DNA of 64,000 bases from Myxococcota bacterium (GCA_025057315.1 JANWXW010000160.1:1-64000); one strand, 5' to 3'. Shown: positions 52,783 to 61,122, counted from the stretch's first letter. Made by a program: numbers and translations. The notes: a model not told the origin generated them from the sequence alone.

Positions 52783-53369
52783 CAGCCACCTCGCTTGAGC
52801 TCGGTGAGCACCAGCTTGGCCACCGCCTTGAGCGTATCGAAGACGCCCACGCCGGTGGTGGCCACAGCCTCGAAGTCCGGCACCTTGTTGGTATTCAGGT
52901 GCTCTCTCAGATCCTGCACCGGCAGAATGTTGGGCATGTCCCGCTTGTTGTACTGAATGACAAAGGGGATGCGGTCGAGGTTGTAGCCCTGGTCGGCAAG
53001 ATTGACCCGCAGGTTGTCCATGGACTCGATGTTGGCCTCGAAGCGATCGACCTGCGAGTCAGCCACGAAGACCACCCCGTCTACGCCCTTCAAGATCAGA
53101 CGCCGACTGGCATCGTAAAATACCTGCCCGGGCACAGTGTAGAGGTGAAAGCGGGTCTTGAAGCCGCGAATCTCGCCCAGCGACAGGGGCAGAAAGTCAA
53201 AAAAGAGCGTACGCTCGGTCTCCGTGGCAAGGGAGATCATCTTCCCCTTCGCCTCGGGGTTGGTCTTATCGTAGATATACTTGAGATTGGTTGTCTTGCC
53301 GCACAGCCCGGGGCCGTAGTAGACGATTTTGCAGTTGATTTCCCGGGAGCTGTAGTTAATAAAGCTCAT
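52782..53369 (-). CDS. mglA: Ras-like GTPase MglA
   Basis: 195 residues. MglA sets the leading pole in gliding and pilus-driven motility. Its P-loop is GPGLCGKTT (residues 19-27); the switch region keeps TVPGQVFYDASRRLIL with the Pro/Gly of the MglA type instead of DxxGQ-style Ras; the base motif is YNKRD. The N-terminus NYSSREINCKIVYYGPG is near-identical to known MglA. The gene follows mglB by 28 bases, as in Myxococcus, and overlaps the PqqD/HlyD-like gene. Confidence 0.95.
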   Translation of the reverse strand: MSFINYSSREINCKIVYYGPGLCGKTTNLKYIYDKTNPEAKGKMISLATETERTLFFDFLPLSLGEIRGFKTRFHLYTVPGQVFYDASRRLILKGVDGVVFVADSQVDRFEANIESMDNLRVNLADQGYNLDRIPFVIQYNKRDMPNILPVQDLREHLNTNKVPDFEAVATTGVGVFDTLKAVAKLVLTELKRGG

Positions 53370-53397
53370 TCTGCGCTCCAGGCCCGCAGAGCCACGC

Positions 53398-53895
53398 TCA
53401 CTCTCCGAACAGCTTGTCGATGTCCTCGTCGGTGATCTCGCCGCCGAGCGGTGAGCTGAAGCCTCGCTCTCCCGCGGCTGCCTCCTGTTGCTGCTGGATT
53501 TTCTTTACCAGCCGTTCGAAGATCTTGGTCATCTCCTCGGTGGCCCGGCGGACACGCAGGCGCACCAGGCCGAGGTTGGTCCGCGAGTCAAACAGCACCA
53601 CCAGAATGGCCCGGCGAGCCACCACGGACAGATGGACGTTCTGCTTGCTGCCCTCGTGGAACTGGCCCCCGAACTCCTCCTCCTTGAGAAGCTTGGCGAT
53701 CTCGCTGGTGGCCGCCACGTTGCCTGCGAACAGCGACGACAGCGAGGTAACATCAAGGTCACTGGTGTTCCCCGAGCGGGCAATCTCTTGCCCGTCCTTG
53801 TTGATCACGAGCACGGCCAGGGAGTTCGAGTCGCGATGCAGCCGATCGGAGATGGCCTGGATCTGCCGTTGCTCCTCCTCGAACAACATTTCCAT
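53398..53895 (-). CDS. mglB: Roadblock/LC7 protein MglB (MglA GTPase-activating partner)
   Basis: 165 residues. Roadblock/LC7 domain with SNSLAVLVINKDGQEIARSG, TSLSSLFAGNVAATSEIAK and VHLSVVARRAILVVLFDSRT. It stimulates MglA GTPase and marks the lagging pole in Myxococcus. The C-terminal tail (EEMTKIFERLVKKIQQQQEA and an acidic end) is as in known MglB. ATG 53895 has GGAGAA about 10 bases upstream. Confidence 0.93.
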   Translation of the reverse strand: MEMLFEEEQRQIQAISDRLHRDSNSLAVLVINKDGQEIARSGNTSDLDVTSLSSLFAGNVAATSEIAKLLKEEEFGGQFHEGSKQNVHLSVVARRAILVVLFDSRTNLGLVRLRVRRATEEMTKIFERLVKKIQQQQEAAAGERGFSSPLGGEITDEDIDKLFGE

Positions 53896-54001
53896 GATGA
53901 CCGGTTCTCCTGATCCTGTTTGGGATCTCCAGGTAGCACCCCTACATGCAGCGCAGCCGGGGGGGCAGGCGGAGCCAGATGTGACACAGTGACCGCCTTC
54001 T

Positions 54002-54030
54002 CAGATAGCAGAAGTGGTCATTCGTTTCAA
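54002..54030 (-). promoter_or_regulatory. Candidate mglBA promoter
   Basis: On the minus strand TTGAAA (54025-54030), 17-base spacer, TATCTG (54002-54007), about 105 bases upstream of mglB and within the 138-base gap behind recR. The -10 match is moderate. Confidence 0.3.
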
Positions 54031-54033
54031 GCA

Positions 54034-54633
54034 TTACATCTCTCGGCGAACCTCTAAAGCGCGCGCGATCGTGATGCCATCTGCATATTCCAGCTCACCG
54101 CCGATCGGCAGACCAGAGGCAATGCGGCTCACGCACAGACCAAGCGGCTTGAGCACCCGCGCCAGGTACAGGGCGGTCGCCTCGCCCTCCACGTTAGGGC
54201 TGGTGGCGACGATGACCTCGCGGACTTGTGCCCCCGGTTCCTGCAGGCGCTGCAGCAGCTCGCGCAGCCGTAGGTCATCAGGCCCCACCCCCTCCAGCGG
54301 TGAGAGCACCCCATGGAGCACATGGTACTGGCCACGAAAGCTACCGGTGCGCTCAATGGCCAACAGATCCGCCGGGTTGGCCACCACACACAGCAGGTGG
54401 GGATCGCGTCGCGCATCCTGGCACAGAGCACAGGGGTCCAGCTCTGTCAGGTTCATGCACCGCGAGCACAGGCGGATCCGCTCCTTGACGTCGAGCAGGG
54501 CCTGCGCCAGGTCGCGCACCTGCTGTGCCGGGGCACGCAGCAAATGAAAGGCAAGCCGGGTGGCCGTCTTCTGTCCCACGCCCGGCAGCTTGCTCAGCTC
54601 GCGAACCAGGCGGCCGATGGGATCGCCCGACAC
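54034..54633 (-). CDS. recR: Recombination protein RecR
   Basis: 199 residues from GTG 54633. Needed to load RecA at gaps with RecFO. HhH region LSKLPGVGQKTATRLAFHLL, zinc finger C56-x2-C59-x8-C68-x2-C71, then Toprim (LLCVVANPADLLAIERTG, YHVLHGVLSPLEGVGPDDL, VIVATSPNVEGEATALYLA). Length equals the family. It is in the conserved order dnaX-ybaB-recR, 34 bases behind ybaB. No ATG precedes the conserved text, so GTG is accepted. Confidence 0.95.
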   Translation of the reverse strand: MSGDPIGRLVRELSKLPGVGQKTATRLAFHLLRAPAQQVRDLAQALLDVKERIRLCSRCMNLTELDPCALCQDARRDPHLLCVVANPADLLAIERTGSFRGQYHVLHGVLSPLEGVGPDDLRLRELLQRLQEPGAQVREVIVATSPNVEGEATALYLARVLKPLGLCVSRIASGLPIGGELEYADGITIARALEVRREM

Positions 54634-54667
54634 GGCTCCTACCCCGACGGCAGCGACGCACCTTGCA

Positions 54668-55006
54668 CTACAGCAGCCCCAGCGGCAGCCCCAGGCCTGC
54701 GGCTGTGCGGCGCATCTCCTCCTCCGCCAGGGCTTGGGCCCGCTGGAGGCCCTGATTGACCGCGGCGATGATGAGGTCTTGAAGCAGCTGTGGGTCCTTG
54801 GGGTCGATGACCTGCGGGTCGATGCGCAGGCTGACCAGCTCGCGGCTGCCGGTGACCACGGCGGTGACCATCCCACCACCGGCGCTGGCCTCTACCTGCT
54901 TGCGCTGTAGCTCGGCTTGGGTGCGCTGCAGCTCGGCCTGCATGCGTTGCGCCTGCTGCATGAGGGCGCCCAGGTCGGGCATACCGGGAAAGGGCGGATC
55001 GGACAT
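54668..55006 (-). CDS. ybaB: YbaB/EbfC nucleoid-associated protein
   Basis: 112 residues from ATG 55006 (GTG 55012 is an alternative and would overlap the dnaX stop). Family text: LGALMQQAQRMQAELQRTQAELQ (helix), GGGMVTAVVTGSRELVSLRIDPQV and DLIIAAVNQGLQRAQALAEEEM. It binds DNA as a dimer and is nearly always between dnaX and recR. Confidence 0.93.
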   Translation of the reverse strand: MSDPPFPGMPDLGALMQQAQRMQAELQRTQAELQRKQVEASAGGGMVTAVVTGSRELVSLRIDPQVIDPKDPQLLQDLIIAAVNQGLQRAQALAEEEMRRTAAGLGLPLGLL

Positions 55007-55008
55007 GT

Positions 55009-56757
55009 TCACTCCAGGACAGGATCCAAAAATACTACATCGTCGCCAAAGACTTCGGTCAGCTGCTTGCGCGATGGATGCGACAGGGCCTCGCGCCGCC
55101 GCGCCGCGCGCTCCTCTGCGCGCTGCCGCTCCTCCGCCTCAGCCAGCGACTCGGCCCCAGACGCCTCGGGGGCAGCCTCCACCTTCTCCAGCCGGACCGA
55201 CACCGGGTGGCCAGCTTGCTCTGATACGAGGCGGCCGATCTCGGCCAGCTTGGCGCGGGCCTGCTCGAGCTCGAAGGCCTTGCTGAACCCCAGGGTCAGG
55301 CTGGTGCCATCCCAGCGCAGCGGCCGGGCGGCGGCCAACACGCTCAGCGTCGGAGCGCGGTGGATGACGGCGCGCACCAGCTCGGTGAAGCTGGGCCTAG
55401 CCGCTGGCGCCGACGACCCCCCCCCTGCCGACTCGGTGAAGCTGGGCCTAGCCGCTGGCGCCGACGACCCCGCCCCTACCGACTCGGGACAGGAGGGGGT
55501 TGGCAGCGGCCGCAGGGGCTCCCCGGCCCGCTCGGCAGGCCGCCGGGCAGTCGGAGGCGGTGCCGCAGGGCTGCGGCGCGCCGTTCCGGATCCACTCCCA
55601 CTCTGCAGCCCCGCCTCGAGCCGGCTCTCCAGCAGCTCCAGTCGATCTACCAGCTCTCCAAGCGGTGCGAGCGGTTCCACTCGGCACAGCTCCACCACGC
55701 CCACCTCTAGCACGTAGCGCGGCAGCGGCGACCGAGAGACCTCCTCGGCGATGCGGATCATGCGCGAGAACAGCAGCTCAGCAGCCCCGCGCGCTGCCGC
55801 TGCCTGCTGCCGGATCTCTTCCAGCTCGCTGCCCACTGCCTCCAGCAGCCCCTCCGGCTCTGGCACCACGCTGGCCACAACCAGGTCGCGCAGGTGGCCT
55901 AGCAGCGCACGGGCCAGCTGGGCCAGGTCATAGCCACGGTTGTAGGCGGTCTCGATGCACCGCAAGGCCGCCACCGGGTCCCGTCCGGTCACGGCCCGCC
56001 CCAGAGCGAGCAGGAGCGACCGGTCCGCCACGCCGAGCACCAAGGCTGCCTGCTCCTCGGTGAGCGTGCCGTCGGTGGACGCCAGCACCTGATCGAGCAG
56101 CGACAGCGCATCGCGCACAGAGCCAGCCCCTTCGCGGGCAATGAGCTGCAGGGCCGCCCGCTCAAAGGGCACTGATTCCCGCGTCAAGATGTCGGCCAGG
56201 TGCTCCACCAGACGAGCGGTGGGCAGAAGGCGAAAGTCATAGCGCTGCACGCGCGACAGGATGGTCGCCGGCAGCTTGTGCGGGTCGGTGGTGGCAAAGA
56301 CAAAGACAGCGTGCGGCGGAGGCTCCTCGAGCGTCTTCAGCAAGGCATTGAAGGCGCTCGTGGAGAGCATGTGCACCTCGTCTAGGATGTAGAGCTTCTT
56401 CTTCCCCCGGACAGGTGCATAGCGGATGGCCTCGCGCAGCTCGCGGATGTCCTCGACGCGGTTCTGCGATGCCGCATCAATCTCCTGCACATCCACCGAG
56501 GTGCCGCGCGCGATCTCGACGCAGGCCTCGCAGACGTTGCACGGCTCAGGGGTGGGTCCGCGGATACATGACAGCGCCTTGGCCAGAATCCGTGCCGTGG
56601 TGGTCTTGCCCGTCCCCCGGGCTCCGCAGAACAGGAACGCATGGTGGATGCGGCCACGGCGGATGGCATTCTGCAGCGTGCGCGTGACGTGCTCCTGGCC
56701 CACGACCTCCCCGAACGTCTGCGGCCGGTACTTGCGCGCCAGGACCAGGTACGACAT
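55009..56757 (-). CDS. dnaX: DNA polymerase III tau (and gamma) subunit
   Basis: 582 residues. The clamp-loader ATPase has the P-loop GARGTGKTTT (Lys51), zinc Cys (C64, C73, C76, C79), the DExx box ILDEVHMLS, and sensor 1 VFATTDPHKLPATILSR. Residues 370-480 are a Pro/Ala/Ser-rich linker with a 17-residue tandem repeat; residues 480-582 form the tau-specific end. ATG 56757 (MSYLVLARKYRP) is the canonical start. A nine-G run in the mRNA (55417-55425, codons 445-447) could shift frame -1 and end at TAG 55397-55399, giving a 453-residue gamma-like product. Confidence 0.95.
   Translation of the reverse strand: MSYLVLARKYRPQTFGEVVGQEHVTRTLQNAIRRGRIHHAFLFCGARGTGKTTTARILAKALSCIRGPTPEPCNVCEACVEIARGTSVDVQEIDAASQNRVEDIRELREAIRYAPVRGKKKLYILDEVHMLSTSAFNALLKTLEEPPPHAVFVFATTDPHKLPATILSRVQRYDFRLLPTARLVEHLADILTRESVPFERAALQLIAREGAGSVRDALSLLDQVLASTDGTLTEEQAALVLGVADRSLLLALGRAVTGRDPVAALRCIETAYNRGYDLAQLARALLGHLRDLVVASVVPEPEGLLEAVGSELEEIRQQAAAARGAAELLFSRMIRIAEEVSRSPLPRYVLEVGVVELCRVEPLAPLGELVDRLELLESRLEAGLQSGSGSGTARRSPAAPPPTARRPAERAGEPLRPLPTPSCPESVGAGSSAPAARPSFTESAGGGSSAPAARPSFTELVRAVIHRAPTLSVLAAARPLRWDGTSLTLGFSKAFELEQARAKLAEIGRLVSEQAGHPVSVRLEKVEAAPEASGAESLAEAEERQRAEERAARRREALSHPSRKQLTEVFGDDVVFLDPVLE
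55381..55482. repeat. 51-bp tandem duplication in the dnaX linker
   Basis: Units 55381-55431 and 55432-55482 are nearly identical and encode SxGxGSSAPAARPSFTE twice. In unit 1 a C9 run (G9 in mRNA) stands where unit 2 has CCCCGCCCC. Each unit has a TAG in the -1 frame of the mRNA. Confidence 0.9.
55417..55425 (-). other. Possible slippery G9 tract in dnaX
   Basis: The mRNA reads GCA GGG GGG GGG TCG. The run contains G-GGG-GGG heptamers that allow -1 re-pairing, and it also favours polymerase slippage. Adding one base (or -1 shift) leads to VVGASG then TAG at 55397-55399. Losing one base gives a stop about 27 codons on. Confidence 0.5.
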
Positions 56758-56916
56758 CGACACCCGCAGAAGAGTCAAGGTGCGGCCTAGCCGCACAAGG
56801 ATTTGGAAAGGGTGGCTGCGAGCACCCGGTCCATCGACTACCGTTGCTCCGTTCCCGGCCTGGCGGGGTTCATCAACTTTCCGTCGCCCGCAGCCACAAA
56901 ATACCTATCATCCTAC

Positions 56917-56931
56917 CCTGCCGGGGGCAGG
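56917..56931 (-). terminator. Hairpin behind tRNA-Ser(GGA)
   Basis: CCTGCC-CCC-GGCAGG (minus strand) lies 9 bases behind the tRNA 3' end; a T-rich stretch appears only about 15 bases later. It is a weak terminator candidate for the tRNA transcript. Confidence 0.3.
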
Positions 56932-56939
56932 AATTCTAG

Positions 56940-57024
56940 CGGAGAGAGCGGGATTCGAACCCGCGGTACCTTGCGGTACACACGATTTCCAGTCGTGCAC
57001 CTTCGACCACTCGGTCATCTCTCC
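56940..57024 (-). tRNA. tRNA-Ser (anticodon GGA)
   Basis: Acceptor GGAGAGA/TCTCTCC with G73, anticodon arm CACGA-CTGGAAA-TCGTG (anticodon GGA, reads UCC/UCU), variable arm with GTACC/GGTAC, T-arm GCGGGTTCGAATCCCGC. CCA is not encoded. It is 22 bases behind tRNA-Ser(CGA) and probably co-transcribed. Confidence 0.95.
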
Positions 57025-57046
57025 GGATAGCACATTGTTCAACAAG

Positions 57047-57134
57047 CGGAGAGAGAGGGATTCGAACCCCCGGTACCCTTGCGGGTACACCTGATTTCGA
57101 ATCAGGCGCAATCGACCAACTCTGCCATCTCTCC
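57047..57134 (-). tRNA. tRNA-Ser (anticodon CGA)
   Basis: Acceptor GGAGAGA, anticodon arm CCTGA-TTCGAAA-TCAGG (CGA, reads UCG), long variable arm GTACCCGCAAGGGTAC, T-arm with GGTTCGAATCC, G73, no encoded CCA. Confidence 0.95.
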
Positions 57135-57158
57135 TTATCTACCTATACGTAAGGATTA

Positions 57159-57644
57159 TCAAAAATCGGGTGGGCCCTGGCGCAGCCTTCCGAAGAAGTT
57201 GCTGAGCAAGGCCCCACACTCCTCGGCCAGAACTCCCCCCCGGACGACCAAGCGGTGGTTCAGCCTCCTGTCCTCCACCAGCGCATAGAGCGTCCGCACC
57301 GCCCCGGCCTTGGGGTTGGCGCAGCCATAGACCAGCCGCTCCACCCGCGCATTGATCAGGGCCCCCGCACACATCGGACAGGGCTCCTGGGTCACATACA
57401 TCGTCGCCCCGCACAGCCGCCATCCACCGACCGCACGCGCCGCCTGACGGAGCGCCAGGATCTCCGCATGGGCCGTCGGATCCCCCAGGCTCTCCCGGCG
57501 GTTGCCCGCAGCGCCCACCACCTGGGACCCGATGATCACCACCGCCCCCACCGGAACCTCCCCACACATGGCTGCTTGCGCCGCCTCGCACAAGGCCAAG
57601 CGCATCGCCCTGATGTCCTCCTGCTCGCTGTCGGGGTGCTGCAA
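57159..57644 (-). CDS. tadA: tRNA adenosine(34) deaminase TadA
   Basis: 161 residues from TTG 57644; an ATG at 57605 with AGGAGG 11 bases upstream would give 148. The text QEDIRAMRLAL before that ATG fits the family N-terminal helix, so the longer form is favoured. TadA converts A34 of tRNA-Arg(ACG) to inosine. Zinc and proton residues: HAE (H59, E61) and PCPMC (C89, C92). The tRNA-Arg(ACG) gene ends 3 bases upstream on the same strand, so substrate and enzyme share a transcript. The tRNA-Ser(CGA) gene begins 24 bases after the stop. Confidence 0.93.
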   Translation of the reverse strand: MQHPDSEQEDIRAMRLALCEAAQAAMCGEVPVGAVVIIGSQVVGAAGNRRESLGDPTAHAEILALRQAARAVGGWRLCGATMYVTQEPCPMCAGALINARVERLVYGCANPKAGAVRTLYALVEDRRLNHRLVVRGGVLAEECGALLSNFFGRLRQGPPDF

Positions 57645-57647
57645 CGG

Positions 57648-57721
57648 CGCGGCAAGAAGGATTCGAACCTCCGACCCTCGGTTCCGTAGACCGATGCTCT
57701 ATCCAGCTGAGCTATTGCCGC
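57648..57721 (-). tRNA. tRNA-Arg (anticodon ACG)
   Basis: Acceptor GCGGCAA/TTGCCGC, anticodon arm TCGGT-CTACGGA-ACCGA (ACG, read as inosine after editing, for CGU/CGC/CGA), T-arm GGAGGTTCGAATCCTTC, G73, no encoded CCA. Directly upstream of tadA. Confidence 0.95.
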
Positions 57722-57744
57722 AGGCCATGGCGAAAGGCGGAACT

Positions 57745-57772
57745 ACCTTAGCGAACTTCGGTGGCCCGTCAA
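57745..57772 (-). promoter_or_regulatory. Promoter for tRNA-Arg(ACG)-tadA
   Basis: Minus strand: TTGACG (57767-57772), 16-base spacer, TAAGGT (57745-57750), 23 bases before the tRNA. The surrounding CTTCGG...CCGAAG inverted repeat (about 57757-57781) could also end transcription of the upstream tRNA-Ser(GCT). Confidence 0.5.
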
Positions 57773-57785
57773 GCCCGAAGCATGG

Positions 57786-57875
57786 CGGAGAGAGCGGGAT
57801 TCGAACCCGCGGTACCGTTTATCACAGTACACTCGCTTAGCAAGCGAGCACCTTCGGCCTCTCGGTCATCTCTCC
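57786..57875 (-). tRNA. tRNA-Ser (anticodon GCT)
   Basis: Acceptor GGAGAGA, anticodon arm CTCGC-TTGCTAA-GCGAG (GCT, reads AGC/AGU), long variable arm GTACTGTGATAAACGGTAC, T-arm GCGGGTTCGAATCCCGC, G73, no encoded CCA. Confidence 0.95.
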
Positions 57876-57952
57876 AGCGTGCAGCGCCTGGCACACCGCT
57901 GCCAGCCCCACCCGGGCTGCCATCTGTCTGTCTTTTCACTTGTCATGCCGAG

Positions 57953-58035
57953 CGGAGGAGGAGGGATTCGAACCCCCGGCGCTTTCGCGCTGCGGTTTTC
58001 AAGACCGCTGCCATCGACCACTCGGCCACTCCTCC
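57953..58035 (-). tRNA. tRNA-Ser (anticodon TGA)
   Basis: Acceptor GGAGGAG/CTCCTCC, anticodon arm GCGGT-CTTGAAA-ACCGC (TGA, reads UCA and others), variable arm GCGCGAAAGCGC, T-arm GGGGGTTCGAATCCCTC, G73, no encoded CCA. Confidence 0.95.
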
Positions 58036-58053
58036 GGCAGGAGGCGGAGGGGT

Positions 58054-58082
58054 CTTGTACCGCGTCTTGGCGTTCCAGGCAA
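58054..58082 (-). promoter_or_regulatory. Promoter for the tRNA-Ser(TGA) transcript
   Basis: Minus strand: TTGCCT (58077-58082), exact 17-base spacer, TACAAG (58054-58059), 18 bases before the tRNA 5' end. It lies in the 105-base gap shared with the divergent formate dehydrogenase operon. Confidence 0.45.
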
Positions 58083-58140
58083 GTGGAAAGTGCGGCCCGT
58101 CTGTCTTGCAGAGCCGGCCCGATCGGTAGAAGATAGGAGT

Positions 58141-61122
58141 ATGGTCCTGTCCCGCCGGTCCTTTTTGCGGCTTTCGGCTGCCGGGGCTGCGTGTTCCCCC
58201 CTGGGCTTCGACCTGGGGCCCGCCCGCGCTGCTGTGCGCCAGCTCAAGATCGCGCGCACGACAGAGACGCGGTCCATCTGCCCCTACTGCTCCGTCTCCT
58301 GTGGTGTGATCGTCCACAGCCGCGGCGACGGCAAGAACACCCAGCGCACCGTCGTGCACGTGGAGGGGGACCCCGACCACCCCATCAACCAGGGGACCCT
58401 GTGCCCCAAGGGCGCCTCGCTCCGCCACTACATCCTGAACGACCGACGGCTCACCCGCGTGCTGCATCGCCGCCCCGGCGGCACCAGCTGGGAGCCGATG
58501 TCCTGGGACGAAGCCATCCGGCGCATCGCACGCCGCATCAAGGACACGCGAGACGCCGACTTCCTGGCCCGCGACCCCCAGGGCCGCACCGTGAACCGGC
58601 TGGAGACCGTGGCCGCCATTGGCGGCTGCACCGACACCGGCGAGTTCAACTGGCTGTTCCAAAAGACCGCCCGCGCCCTGGGCATTGTCCACCTCGAACA
58701 GCAGTCGCGCATATGACACGGCCCCACGGTGGCCAGTTTGGCCCCGACGTTTGGCCGCGGCGCCATGACCAACGGGTGGACCGACATCCGCAATGCGGAC
58801 GTGGTGTTGGTTATGGGCGGCAATCCGGCGGAAAACCACCCCTGCGGCTTCAAATGGGTCCTGGAGGCCAAAAAGCAGCGCCGGGCGAAGCTGGTGTGTG
58901 TCGATCCGCGCTTCAACCGCACCGCGGCCGTCAGCGACCTGTTCGTACAGATTCGCTCGGGAACCGATATCGCCTTCCTCGGCGGCCTCATCCGCTATGC
59001 CATCGAAAACCGCCGCTATCACGAGGAGTACGTCCGGCTGCACACCAATGCGCTCCTGCTCCTGGCACCCGGCAGCGAGCTAGACGCCAATGGGTTGTTT
59101 GCCGGCTTCGACGGAACACGTTACGACCGCTCCCTCTGGCGCTACGACATCGAAGCGGGCATGGCGCGGCGGGCCGACTCGCTGGACGATCCGCGGTGCG
59201 TGTTCCAGCACCTCCGGCGCCACTTTTCCCGCTACACGCCCCAGGTGGTTGCTGACATCTGCGGCTGCAGCCCCCAGGATTTCCTGGGCGCCGCCGAGGT
59301 CATCACCTCCACCGGCACCGCCGACCGGGCAGGGACGATCCTATACGCCCTAGGTTGGACCCAGCACTCTTGCAGCGTGCAGATCATCCGCGCCGCCGCC
59401 ATCTTGCAGCTCCTGCTCGGCAACATCGGCCGCCCTGGCGGAGGCCTCAACGCGCTGCGCGGCCACGCCAACATCCAGGGCGGCACCGACCACGGCGTTG
59501 CCTTCCACGCCCTGCCCGGCTACCTCCAGATGCCCCGGGCAGAGGACACCTCGCTGGCGGCCTACCTGAGCCGCACCACGCCCCGCGCGCTGCTGCCCAC
59601 CTCGCTGAACACCTGGCAACACACGCCGCGCTTCTTCGTCTCGCTCCTAAAGGCCTTCTACGGCCCGGCTGCCCGGCCAGACAACGACTTTGCCTATGAC
59701 CTGCTGCCGAAAATCGACGGCAACTACTCTTGGGTTTACCTCTTTGATCGCATGTATGCGGGCCAGATTCGCGGCCTGTTGGCCTTCGGCATGAATCCGG
59801 TGGCCGGCGGCCCCAACAGCGACAAGATCCTGGCTGCCCTGAGCCGGCTCGACTGGCTGGTGGTGGCCGAGGCCTTCGAGACCGAGACCGCCGCCTTCTG
59901 GAAGGTGGTTCGGGAGGCGCCCGCCACCGAGGTGTTCCTGCTGCCCGCCGCCATCTTTGCCGAAAAGGACGGCTCCTTCACCAACTCGGCGCGCTGGGTG
60001 CAGTGGAAGCACCGGGCTGCAGACCCCCCCGGTGAGGCCCGGCCAGACCAGGAGATCCTGGCGCGCATTTTCCTGGCCGTGCGTGCCCTCTACGAGGCCG
60101 AGGGCGGCGCGTTCCCGGACCCGATTGTCCAGCTGTCCTGGCCCTATTCCGACCCGCAGCGCCCATCCCTGGAGGAGGTGGCGCGCGAGATCAACGGCCG
60201 TGATCTTGCCTCTGGCAAACAGCTCTCGGGCTTCACTGAGCTGCGCGCTGACGGGAGCACGGCCTGCGGCAACTGGATCTATTGCGGCAGCTTCACCGAG
60301 GCGGGCAACCTCATGGATCGGCGCGACGGCCGTGATCCATCAGGTCTGGGCCGCTACGAGGGCTGGGCGTGGAGCTGGCCGATGAACCGCCGCGTGCTCT
60401 ACAACCGCGCCAGCGCCGACGCCCAGGGCCGTCCGTGGGACCCGACGCGGCCAGGCATCGCCTGGGATGGTGCGCGCTGGAGGGGCGATGTACCAGACAC
60501 GCAGGCGGATGCTCCGCCCGATGCGCTTGGTGCCTTCATCATGCTCCCCGAGGGACTGGCGCGGCTGTGGGCACCAGACTTTGCGGACGGGCCGTTTCCC
60601 GAACACTACGAGGCCGCCGAGCACCCGGTGCCCAACCTGCTCCATCCCCAAAGGAGCATCAATCCGGTGGCTCTCATCCTGCAGAGCGACCGCGACCGCC
60701 TTGGCACTGCCGACGAGTACGATATCGTAGCCACCACCTTCCGCCTGACCGAGCACTTCCACTACTGGACCAAGCACATCGCGCCGACCACGGCGCTGCA
60801 GCCCGAATTCTTCATTGAAGTGCCTGAGGAACTGGCCCGCGAACGCGGCATCGCCCATGCCGACCGCGTACGTGTGCGCACCGCTCGGGGTGCTATCCAA
60901 GGACGGGCCCTCGTCACCCGGCGCATCCGTGCCATGCGCGTCGGTGGGCGCATCGTGTACCAGATCGGCATCCCCATCCACTGGGGGTTTACCGGCCGCG
61001 CTGGAGCAAGTCGCGAGGGCCTGGGACCGCTGGCCAATTTGCTCACTGCCACCGTGGCGGACCCCAATTCGTTCACCCCAGAGTACAAGACGTTTCTGTG
61101 CCGCTTGGAGAAGCTGTCGTGA
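58141..61122 (+). CDS. fdnG: Selenocysteine formate dehydrogenase catalytic subunit (FdnG-like)
   Basis: 993 residues read through UGA 58714-58716 as Sec192 (R-I-U-H-G-P-T-V). It oxidises formate at a Mo/W-bis-MGD centre and passes electrons to the beta subunit. Tat signal SRRSFLRLSAAG (4-15), so it is periplasmic; [4Fe-4S] ligands C47, C50, C54, C88. After the Sec come APTFGRGAMTNGW, GGNPAENHPCGF, DPRFNRTA, GWTQHSC and LLLGNIGRPGGGLNALRGHANIQGG; the C-terminal MGD-binding domain includes HFHYWTKH and PIHWGF. Length is near that of E. coli FdnG (1015). AGGAG lies one base before the ATG. The next gene overlaps by 4 nt. A conventional reading would split it into two false genes. Confidence 0.96.
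58714..58756 (+). promoter_or_regulatory. Bacterial SECIS element
   Basis: UGA at 58714-58716 is followed by CACGGCCCCACGGT and the hairpin GGCC-AGTTT-GGCC (58731-58743). The loop begins 18 bases after the UGA, against 17 in E. coli fdhF. The first ten bases after the UGA are the same as in fdhF. SelB encoded at 3328-5328 should bind it. Confidence 0.75.

Noticed and set aside
58141..58716. Separate short gene ending at UGA 58714
   Set aside because: The text continues in the same frame as a standard FdnG across the UGA; the stop is the Sec codon.
58840..58870. selC (tRNA-Sec) anticodon-arm-like CTTCAAAT
   Set aside because: It lies within fdnG coding sequence and no acceptor or T-arm surrounds it.
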